Of a stretch of 6,947 nt of DNA, positions 1-5,885 are shown piece by piece. The stretch lies in assembly GCA_022865865.1 (NCBI GenBank), contig JALHTN010000117.1:1-6947 (forward strand). The letters run 5' to 3'. The notes beneath the pieces were generated by a model that saw nothing but the letters and a program-made list of their open reading frames with translations, searched no databases and had not been told where the DNA came from. The position numbers and the translations under genes were made by a program. Every line of letters starts with the position of its first letter. The stretch's first letter is position 1. Source of the stretch: Anaerolineales bacterium (lineage in GTDB: Bacteria > Chloroflexota > Anaerolineae > Anaerolineales > UBA4823).

Positions 1-770
1 ACTTCGCGCACATATTGATCTAGTCCCTCCTGGATCACCTTTCCTGCATCAGCAAAGACCTTGGCCATGCGCGGTTTAAAGCGTGGGTATAGACCAAAAG
101 CATCATGGTAAATTAATAGCTGTCCATGGGCGTCAAGACCAGCACCCAGGCTGATGATGAAGCAGTCTTCAGCTCTTTCGGTGATCAATTTGCAGACTCG
201 ATCAGGGACCAATTCCAACAGAATTGAAAATGCTCCAGCTTCTTCGAGCGCCTTGGCATCATCCATGATTTTTTTAGCCTGGAGAGCACCTTTCCCTTGC
301 AGGCGAAAGCCTCCCAGGGCACTAACACTTTGGGGGGTTAAACCAAGGTGACCCATGGCGGGAATACCAGAAGCGACGATCCCTGCCATGCGATCAGCCA
401 TTTCTGCACCCCCCTCCAGTTTGACAGCATCACAACCTGCTTCAGCCATCAACCGTCCAGCATTTTTAATCGCGGTTTCCACGCTGGGTTGGTAGCTCAT
501 ATATGGCATATCTCCAATCAGCCATGCGTTTGGAGAACCTATGCGGACTGCTTTGGAATGCCGTACCATGTCTTCCATGGTCACTGGTAGGGTGCTTTCA
601 TAACCCAGCATGGTCATCCCCAGACTATCACCTACCAGGATCATGTCGATCCCTGCTAGCTCTTGGAAATGCGCAGTTGGGTAATCGTAGCAGGTCAACA
701 TGGTGATGGGCTCATCATTAGCGACTTTTTTAAACAAATTTGGTAGGGATACCTTCTTCCTTTCAGCCAT
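1..770 (-). CDS. panB: 3-methyl-2-oxobutanoate hydroxymethyltransferase (ketopantoate hydroxymethyltransferase), C-terminus cut by window edge
   Basis: Transfers a hydroxymethyl group from 5,10-methylene-tetrahydrofolate to 2-oxoisovalerate, giving ketopantoate, the first committed step towards pantothenate and CoA; a soluble cytoplasmic TIM-barrel enzyme. The frame starts at the ATG at 768-770, preceded by AAGGAG about 7 nt upstream, and stays open for 256 codons to the left edge. The family is usually about 260-280 residues, so only a short tail is missing. Visible motifs: LVGDSLGM (Mg-ligand Asp48), IGDMPYMSY (Asp87), VKLEGG (Lys117, Glu119), the signature GHLGLTPQ (140-147), and LELVP with the expected catalytic Glu186. 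Odd point: the usual GAGxxCDGQ segment reads GAGLDAHGQ (209-217), so the Asp is His. It lies divergent from fhs, and both enzymes use the folate one-carbon pool. Family assignment is firm; the altered segment leaves slight doubt about exact substrate. Confidence 0.93.
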   Translation of the reverse strand, partial: MAERKKVSLPNLFKKVANDEPITMLTCYDYPTAHFQELAGIDMILVGDSLGMTMLGYESTLPVTMEDMVRHSKAVRIGSPNAWLIGDMPYMSYQPSVETAIKNAGRLMAEAGCDAVKLEGGAEMADRMAGIVASGIPAMGHLGLTPQSVSALGGFRLQGKGALQAKKIMDDAKALEEAGAFSILLELVPDRVCKLITERAEDCFIISLGAGLDAHGQLLIYHDAFGLYPRFKPRMAKVFADAGKVIQEGLDQYVRE

Positions 771-1063
771 TCAGATCTCCTTGGTTAATCAATGCTGACA
801 ACATAAAATGGGTTATTGGTTGGATCCAATCTCCACTGTCAAAAATATATTACAGAAAAGGTGTTCAAAACACAACTATGATTCGTTCGTTTCTGGAGGT
901 GACAAAGGTAACTAATAGCATAATTCCGGTGATTTTTACAGAGAAGTGACAACTTGCGTGAGGGAATAGGACATGCGTCAATTGCATTTTTACGTGAAAC
1001 CTGACACAATTGTATCAAATCATTTATCTATGAAACAACCTAAACCAATTTAAGGAGCATTAG
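771..1063. promoter_or_regulatory. Divergent intergenic region carrying the panB and fhs promoters
   Basis: AT-rich spacer between two divergently oriented starts, so both promoters should lie here. For fhs, CTGACA at 1001-1006 (5 of 6 matches to the -35 consensus) is followed after 18 bp by TATCTA at 1025-1030, a weak -10, which would give a leader of roughly 27 nt before the AAGGAG ribosome site at 1052-1057. For panB, a perfect TTGACA lies on the minus strand at 842-837, but the sequence 17 bp further on (CCAATA) is a poor -10. A 10-bp palindrome TTGGATCCAA (820-829) and a small inverted repeat GTGTT-caa-AACAC (861-873) sit in the panB half; either could arise by chance. No credible gene lies here. 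The presence of promoters is inferred from gene orientation; the exact boxes are guesses. Confidence 0.45.
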
Positions 1064-2989
1064 ATGTCCACAGCACGCGATTTTCCAGGATTGCGACCGT
1101 TTAAACCAACACCCCTCATAGTTTTAGACCCGGTCCCATCCGACATTGATATTGCCCAAGCGGCAGAGCTTAAACCCATCAACCTAATCGCTGAAGAATT
1201 AGGATTGCTTCCTGATGAGCTGGAGCTGTACGGGGAATATAAAGCGAAAGTAAGGCTCAACGTTCTCGATCGACTCAAGGATGTCCCTGATGGTAAATAT
1301 ATCGATGTAACTGCCATCACACCAACGCCATTGGGTGAGGGGAAAAGCACCACGATGGTAGGCCTAAGCCAGGCGTTGGGTGCTCATCTTGGGAAGCGGG
1401 TCTTCACCTGCATTCGGCAACCAAGTCAGGGTCCCACATTTGGCATCAAGGGTGGGGCAGCTGGAGGTGGCTACAGTCAGGTGATTCCCATGGAGGATTT
1501 CAACCTGCACCTTACAGGGGATATCCATGCCATCACTGCCGCCAACAACCTGCTCGCGGCTGCGATCGATGTGCGCGTTTTCCACGAGAGCACTCAAACC
1601 GATGAGCAGCTTTTCAATCGTTTATGCCCGGCAGATAAAGAAGGCAATCGTCGATTCAGTCCCTCCATGATACGGCGCTTGAAGAAACTTGGTATCGAAA
1701 AAACTGATCCCAATCAGCTGACACCCGAAGAGCGCAGCGAATTCGCCCGCCTGGATATCGATCCTGTTTCGATTACCTGGCGGCGGGTCGTCGATACGAA
1801 TGATCGCTTCTTGCGCGGCATTACCATTGGTCAGGGAGCAGCAGAAAAAGGTATGACACGTGAAACGGGCTACGACATCACGGTCGCCAGCGAAATTATG
1901 GCCATCCTGGCATTGACTACCGACCTGGCAGATATGCGCGAACGATTTGGCAGGATCGTGATCGGAACCAATAAAAAAGGCGAAGCCGTCACTGCTGAAG
2001 ATATTGGTGCAGCTGGCGCAATGACTGTCTTGATGAAAGACGCGATCAAGCCGACCCTGATGCAGACCCTGGAAGGGACACCGGTTTTCGTTCACGCAGG
2101 TCCATTCGCCAATATTGCCCACGGCAACAGTTCGATCATCGCCGATAAGATCGCCCTGAAATTAGCTGATTATGTGGTCACAGAATCAGGTTTTGGTGCT
2201 GACATCGGGATGGAGAAATTCTTTGATATCAAGTGCCGCTATTCAGAATTGATTCCCAACGTGGTTGTGTTAGTAGCAACTGTCCGAGCTCTGAAAATGC
2301 ACGGTGGTGGTCCAAAGGTTATGGCTGGTAAACCGCTTGATCCAGCCTATACCGAGGAGAACCTGGATATGCTCAGAGCTGGTTTACCCAATTTGCAGAA
2401 GCATATTAAGAATGCCCTGGGATTCGGTATTCCAGTGGTAGTCGCGGTGAACTCATTTGCTGATGACACCCCGGCAGAGGTCGAGCTTGTACGTGAAGCG
2501 GCGCTCGAGGCTGGGGCAGAGGATTCTGTCGTCTCAAGGCATTGGATGGAGGGCGGCGCGGGTGCTGCTGCGCTGGCAGAAGCGGTTGTGAAAGCAGTTG
2601 AGAAACCCAACAACTTCAAATTCCTTTACCCACTTAATTTGTCGATCAAAGAGAAGATTGAGACCATTTGCAGGGAAATCTACGGAGCCGATGGCGTCGA
2701 TTACGAACCAGAAGCTGAGGCCAAGATCGAGCTGTATACAAAACTCGGTTTCGACGATCTGCCATTATGCATGGCAAAAACCCACCTGAGCCTGAGCCAC
2801 GATCCCCTGCTTAAGGGGGTTCCAACAGGATTCAGGGTACCCATTCGGGATATCCGCGCCTCAGTGGGGGCTGGTTTCCTTTACCCACTGGTTGGCAAGA
2901 TGAGCACCATGCCCGGATTGCCGACTCGCCCAGTCTTCTATGATGTTGATCTGGACCTCGAGACTGGCCGCGTGATTGGTCTATTCTGA
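1064..2989 (+). CDS. fhs: Formate--tetrahydrofolate ligase (10-formyl-THF synthetase), long eukaryote-like form
   Basis: ATP-dependent ligation of formate to tetrahydrofolate, giving 10-formyl-THF: the formate-activating step of the Wood-Ljungdahl methyl branch, also feeding purine synthesis. Cytoplasmic. The ATG at 1064 follows AAGGAG with 6 nt spacing. The protein is 641 residues against about 556 for the classic Moorella-type enzyme. Seen in order: a charged lead-in with [19 protein letters not shown] (45-63), the P-loop [13 protein letters not shown] (85-97), [20 protein letters not shown] (118-137), the [14 protein letters not shown] folate-site segment (149-162), an extra segment at about 188-232 containing [56 protein letters not shown], and the C-terminal [18 protein letters not shown] and [11 protein letters not shown] ending in GLF. 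The extra segment and C-terminal block match, from memory, the synthetase domain of eukaryotic C1-THF synthase (MTHFD1). No dehydrogenase/cyclohydrolase domain is attached. It is transcribed alone and ends in a strong terminator. Confidence 0.97.
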   Translation: MSTARDFPGLRPFKPTPLIVLDPVPSDIDIAQAAELKPINLIAEELGLLPDELELYGEYKAKVRLNVLDRLKDVPDGKYIDVTAITPTPLGEGKSTTMVGLSQALGAHLGKRVFTCIRQPSQGPTFGIKGGAAGGGYSQVIPMEDFNLHLTGDIHAITAANNLLAAAIDVRVFHESTQTDEQLFNRLCPADKEGNRRFSPSMIRRLKKLGIEKTDPNQLTPEERSEFARLDIDPVSITWRRVVDTNDRFLRGITIGQGAAEKGMTRETGYDITVASEIMAILALTTDLADMRERFGRIVIGTNKKGEAVTAEDIGAAGAMTVLMKDAIKPTLMQTLEGTPVFVHAGPFANIAHGNSSIIADKIALKLADYVVTESGFGADIGMEKFFDIKCRYSELIPNVVVLVATVRALKMHGGGPKVMAGKPLDPAYTEENLDMLRAGLPNLQKHIKNALGFGIPVVVAVNSFADDTPAEVELVREAALEAGAEDSVVSRHWMEGGAGAAALAEAVVKAVEKPNNFKFLYPLNLSIKEKIETICREIYGADGVDYEPEAEAKIELYTKLGFDDLPLCMAKTHLSLSHDPLLKGVPTGFRVPIRDIRASVGAGFLYPLVGKMSTMPGLPTRPVFYDVDLDLETGRVIGLF

Positions 2990-3013
2990 TCCTGACCGCA
3001 CTATTCACAATAT

Positions 3014-3045
3014 TACCCGGCCTGTTTCAGGGCCGGGTATTTTTT
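3014..3045 (+). terminator. Intrinsic terminator downstream of fhs
   Basis: A perfect 9-bp stem, TACCCGGCC (3014-3022) with GGCCGGGTA (3031-3039), has an 8-nt loop and is followed directly by six T residues (3040-3045). It begins 25 bp after the fhs stop. On the minus strand the stem is followed by ATATTGTG, not a T-run, so it should mainly end plus-strand transcripts. The remaining convergent gap (3046-3166) shows no clear terminator for the opposing cooC operon and no gene. Confidence 0.9.
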
Positions 3046-3166
3046 CATGTGAAGGATTTATGATATTCAGTTTGTCTGATTCAAAATCCGCGATAGATGC
3101 TGGTCTTGGGGTAGATTATTCACCACTCGACTAATTATGCCCAATTGATGGCTGAATGAAATTTTG

Positions 3167-3955
3167 TTATTCCGTGATCTGCTCCATCATTTCAGCAACA
3201 CTGCGAAAGACCGGCGAGTCATCACCTAAATCGACCAATGGTCGCCCGCTGAACTCAAAGTCCATCAAATCGCTATCTGACGGCACCACACCGAGCAGGG
3301 GTATTGGCAGCTGCTGGATGGCTTTCTCCAGAGCGGGGGGCATATCACCCGTTAATCGATTGAGGATCAGGTAAGCATTCTCAACCCGAATATCGAGTTC
3401 GGTGCGTAATTCTGCGATCCGCTGAGCAGCAACCAGGCCCCTTTGCGTAGGATCAGTGACGATTAACATGTGGTCGACGTCCCGGGTCGTGCGGCGGCTG
3501 AGATGCTCCATTCCAGCTTCGTTGTCGATGACCACATAGCGGTAGTTCTTACTGATGCTGTCAACAACATCGCGCAGATTATGGTTGACCGCGCAGTAGC
3601 ATCCAGGACCTTCTGAGCGGCCCATGGCGATTAAATCAAACTGGATGCCTTCTGCCAGGGAAGATCGAATCTCGTAATCCAGGTATTCGTGTTTTGAGAC
3701 GCCTCCAGGGAGCGCGCCCATGGCAGCGCCGCCGGCAGTCAGTGAGGTTTTAACCTGGGAAAGCATATCCTCGCGAATATCTCCCACGGTCCATTCTAAA
3801 TCCAATCCCAGCACCATGTTGAGATTGCTGCTGGGATCAGCGTCAATCGCTAAAATCGTGCCATTTTGAGATTGCGCCAGATATTTGACTACCATTCCTG
3901 CGATGGTCGTTTTTCCTACTCCCCCTTTTCCAGCCAATGCGATAGTTATGGTCAT
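3167..3955 (-). CDS. CooC-family nickel-insertion ATPase, second paralogue (MinD/ParA-type, CODH/ACS maturation)
   Basis: A 262-residue SIMIBI-class P-loop ATPase of the CooC/AcsF group, which dimerise on ATP, bind Ni through a CxC pair and load it into CO dehydrogenase or acetyl-CoA synthase. Seen: deviant Walker A GKGGVGKTT (9-17, signature Lys10, P-loop Lys15), AIDADPSSNLN (36-46), GRSEGPGCYCAVNHNLR with the metal-binding Cys119 and Cys121, Walker B VVIDNEAGMEHLSRR (Asp144), and the nucleotide-base region LILNRLTGD. No membrane segment or signal peptide. The ATG at 3953-3955 has AGAGGT 9 nt upstream. It follows the other CooC after 72 bp on the same strand, so the two are probably co-transcribed. 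The residues around CxC (GPGCYC) differ from those in the neighbour (GSGCIC), so the two are diverged paralogues rather than a recent duplication. Which nickel enzyme each serves cannot be read from the sequence; an AcsF-like role is possible. Confidence 0.88.
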   Translation of the reverse strand: MTITIALAGKGGVGKTTIAGMVVKYLAQSQNGTILAIDADPSSNLNMVLGLDLEWTVGDIREDMLSQVKTSLTAGGAAMGALPGGVSKHEYLDYEIRSSLAEGIQFDLIAMGRSEGPGCYCAVNHNLRDVVDSISKNYRYVVIDNEAGMEHLSRRTTRDVDHMLIVTDPTQRGLVAAQRIAELRTELDIRVENAYLILNRLTGDMPPALEKAIQQLPIPLLGVVPSDSDLMDFEFSGRPLVDLGDDSPVFRSVAEMMEQITE

Positions 3956-4027
3956 TTTCCTGCTACCTCTTTCATTAAATTTCCCAAATATAACAGTAAT
4001 TTTGCGTTAAGAATTTTCGATTCAATG

Positions 4028-4825
4028 CTAATTCTGCGAGGCTTTATATTCCGTGATTTGAGATTCCAGTGCTGAAGCGATGCGCTCAGCAGCTGTGCGC
4101 AGTGCTGGGACGTGATCGTAAACCGGGATTCCCAAGCGGTCTGCTTCTTGGACACCCATATCCGCTGGCAGCATACCCAGCACGGGAATGCCGGGAGTCT
4201 CTGCCATCAAGAAGGCAGATTCTGCCTCATCTCGCACCTTGTTTCCCACCATCCATAAGCGGTTCAGGCCAATATCCTCGGCCAGGGCTTTGATTTGCGA
4301 GGCGGTTCCCAGACTGCGGCGAGTCGGTTCCACGACGATCAGCATTGCATCCACAAAATCAACTGTTGAGCGACCAAGGTGTTCTACACCCGCATACATG
4401 TCCAAGATCAGGATATCATCTTTACGAAAGAGCAGGTGGGTGAAAAGAGTTTTCAGCATGGCGCTCTCCGGGCATATGCAGCCAGAACCACCGATATCCA
4501 CTGCACCCATTTCAAGTAAACGCACAGCGCGGTATTCCACACTGAAACGCTCGGGGATATCATCCACACGGGGGTTGATGGTGAAAAAGCCACCCGTTGT
4601 GCCAGGTTTTGCGCCGGTGCGTTCAAAAATCAGTTCATCCATCTCGGAAATGGGGTGCAGCTTGGCCAGCTGCTCGGATGGAAATCCCAATGCGCCTGCC
4701 AGGCAGGGTGAAGGGTCTGCATCAACCGCCAGGACATTGCGACCAGCCTCAGCATAAACCTGGGCTAATAGTGCAGATAAGGTCGTTTTTCCCACGCCCC
4801 CTTTACCACTAATCGCGATTTTCAT
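4028..4825 (-). CDS. cooC: CO dehydrogenase nickel-insertion accessory ATPase CooC
   Basis: A 265-residue ATPase that in characterised relatives delivers Ni to the C-cluster of CO dehydrogenase. Seen: ISGKGGVGKTT at the N-terminus (signature Lys8, P-loop Lys13), VDADPSPCL (34-42), the block FERTGAKPGTTGGFFTINPR (67-86) and VDDIPERF (87-94) typical of the Rhodospirillum rubrum/Carboxydothermus CooC group, MGAVDIGGSGCICPE with Cys116 and Cys118 as the metal-binding CxC pair, and Walker B ILILDMYAGVEHLGR (Asp142). Length and motif spacing fit the family. The ATG at 4823-4825 has GGGAG 7 nt upstream and lies inside the last codons of the DUF3786 gene (17 bp overlap), implying translational coupling. 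No CODH gene lies in the window, so the client enzyme must be encoded elsewhere, perhaps just beyond the edge. Family assignment is firm; the choice between CODH and ACS as client is inference. Confidence 0.93.
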   Translation of the reverse strand: MKIAISGKGGVGKTTLSALLAQVYAEAGRNVLAVDADPSPCLAGALGFPSEQLAKLHPISEMDELIFERTGAKPGTTGGFFTINPRVDDIPERFSVEYRAVRLLEMGAVDIGGSGCICPESAMLKTLFTHLLFRKDDILILDMYAGVEHLGRSTVDFVDAMLIVVEPTRRSLGTASQIKALAEDIGLNRLWMVGNKVRDEAESAFLMAETPGIPVLGMLPADMGVQEADRLGIPVYDHVPALRTAAERIASALESQITEYKASQN

Positions 4826-5483
4826 TGCGGGTCTCCCATTTCACAATCAAGCGCTGGGATAAATTACTTGCGGTAATGGCGCCTGCATCCGTTGGTATGT
4901 GGTGGCTAACTGCTGCATCGAACAACACCTGGTAGGTGGCATTGAAATCCTCGTCACCCTGCCAGGTGACCACTAACAGGTTCACCAGCGGCAGAACATT
5001 ATACTCGTAAGCCGCATCACCCAGCAAGTATACCCGCTTGCCTCCCATGTTTTCTGCAACCTGGCAGAAGAGTTCAAAATCGTTCTGGAAAGTTTGAGCC
5101 AGTTTCCCGCCGGTATAGCCCTGGTAGGCCTGGTTGTAGAAGCGACCATCTGGCAGCTCAGAAAACGAAATCCATTGACCTGAAGGCCTGGTGCCGTCGC
5201 AAGTTAAGAAATAATAAAGCACGAGTGCTTGTGAACTGCTCGATAATTTATCTCCAGACTTGCTGTCATAAGTGACAAGTTCCGGAAAAGTCAGCCTCAC
5301 ATCCCGATCCCAGAGTTGGAATTGGAACTCTCCACCACCCTGATCAGGTTGATGGAGAGTTGTGCCAGTATCAACGGCGAGCTGCTCAGGTTCCCTGGTG
5401 ATTAACTTTCCACGCAGTTCATCCAACCTGACAGCGAGCAGATCGGGTTTTGATTCGTTTGACAACCAGAATTGATTATTCAT
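4809..5483 (-). CDS. DUF3786 family protein, translationally coupled to cooC
   Basis: A 224-residue soluble protein without signal peptide or membrane segment. I recognise the DUF3786 pattern from memory: a middle block WISFSELPDGRFYNQAYQGY (104-123) and a C-terminal block NLLVVTWQGDEDFNATYQ (168-185) continuing into VLFDAAVSHHIPTDAGAI (186-203). The family has no established biochemical role that I can state. The start is the ATG at 5481-5483: it has only a weak GGAT about 8 nt upstream, but no other plausible Met lies near the N-terminus. Only two Cys (95 and 140) are present and they form no CxxC motif, so a protein-bound Fe-S cluster is unlikely. It is the first gene of the minus-strand unit and its last codons overlap the cooC start by 17 bp, so it is made together with CooC. 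A role in maturing or regulating CODH/ACS or its corrinoid protein is inference from this context. Confidence 0.8.
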   Translation of the reverse strand: MNNQFWLSNESKPDLLAVRLDELRGKLITREPEQLAVDTGTTLHQPDQGGGEFQFQLWDRDVRLTFPELVTYDSKSGDKLSSSSQALVLYYFLTCDGTRPSGQWISFSELPDGRFYNQAYQGYTGGKLAQTFQNDFELFCQVAENMGGKRVYLLGDAAYEYNVLPLVNLLVVTWQGDEDFNATYQVLFDAAVSHHIPTDAGAITASNLSQRLIVKWETRNENRD

Positions 5484-5556
5484 TGACAGTGATCCAAGTT
5501 AAGGTGATAAAAATCAGGGATGGGTTGGATTTCAGATAGCATTATGTGATTCAGGT

Positions 5557-5575
5557 GAAGTAGGATATCTACTTC
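5557..5575 (-). promoter_or_regulatory. Inverted repeat upstream of the DUF3786-cooC operon, possible operator
   Basis: Perfect 7-bp arms GAAGTAG (5557-5563) and CTACTTC (5569-5575) are separated by GATAT, 73 bp upstream of the DUF3786 start codon. The size and symmetry fit a dimeric repressor or activator site, and if the weak promoter at 5614-5586 is real the repeat would lie just downstream of the transcription start. It could equally be a small leader hairpin or chance. No matching copy was noticed elsewhere in the window. Confidence 0.3.
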
Positions 5576-5784
5576 TTCAGCATTAAAGGTAGCGGATGTT
5601 CAGGTTAATCACAAGGGACAAAAATCACCACTTAAGCCTGAAACATGGCAACTATATCTTTGGGGTTGTCTGGCAAGTGGTTCATAAAATTTGTTCGATA
5701 AGTTTAACATTGCTGCATGGATTAATCCCCAACCCCAGCATTTGAAATTGTTTTCGGGATTTACGGGAAATTTTTGATAATGGC

Positions 5785-5812
5785 TATCCCCGCCCAAGGA
5801 GGGGCGGGGATA
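5785..5812 (-). repeat. GC-rich perfect hairpin downstream of the HdrB-type gene
   Basis: An 11-bp perfect stem, TATCCCCGCCC (5785-5795) with GGGCGGGGATA (5802-5812), has a 6-nt loop and lies 74 bp beyond the HdrB-type stop codon. It is more stable than the fhs terminator, but neither strand has a T-run directly after the stem, so it is not a textbook intrinsic terminator. It may end the upstream transcript by another route, protect its 3' end, or be one copy of a dispersed repeat. Confidence 0.6.
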
Positions 5813-5885
5813 TGAAAGGGGAGAAGTTGGTTTTTGAATATCGAAAAAACAGCAAATCTCACACAATGGCCAACTCTAAGGAAAT

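Larger units (their letters stand above)
5484..5885. other. Noncoding region between the HdrB-type gene and the DUF3786-cooC operon
   Basis: About 400 bp with no supportable gene. An 85-codon frame on the minus strand (5866-5609) starts with TTG, lacks a good ribosome site, runs through the GC-rich hairpin and resembles no family I know. The region holds two inverted repeats, listed separately, at 5557-5575 and 5785-5812. A minus-strand promoter for the DUF3786-cooC operon should lie here. The best pair I find is TTGTGA (5614-5609) with TACCTT (5591-5586) at 17 bp spacing, which is weak (4 of 6 and 3 of 6 matches). On the minus strand a T-run (5849-5844) lies 37 nt after the HdrB stop, but with no convincing stem before it. 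Confidence 0.55.

Noticed and set aside
820..829. 10-bp palindrome TTGGATCCAA as an operator
   Set aside because: A 10-bp perfect palindrome is expected several times by chance in a window of this size; it is noted only within the intergenic entry.
740..949. 69-codon plus-strand frame spanning the panB start and the intergenic region
   Set aside because: It overlaps the well-supported panB start on the other strand, has no ribosome site and its protein resembles nothing known.
1622..2122. 166-codon frame on the strand opposite fhs
   Set aside because: It is antisense to strongly conserved Fhs sequence and is explained by codon structure of the real gene.
3956..4027. 72-bp gap between the two CooC genes considered as a separate promoter or terminator site
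   Set aside because: It is AT-rich, but no clear promoter pair or stem with T-run was found; co-transcription is the simpler reading.
4188..4757. 189-codon frame on the plus strand opposite cooC
   Set aside because: It is Ser/Arg/Pro-rich, antisense to the conserved CooC motifs, and is a shadow frame.
5609..5866. 85-codon open frame on the minus strand in the gap after the HdrB-type gene
   Set aside because: It starts with TTG, has no good ribosome site, reads through the GC-rich hairpin, and its composition resembles noncoding sequence with no recognised family.
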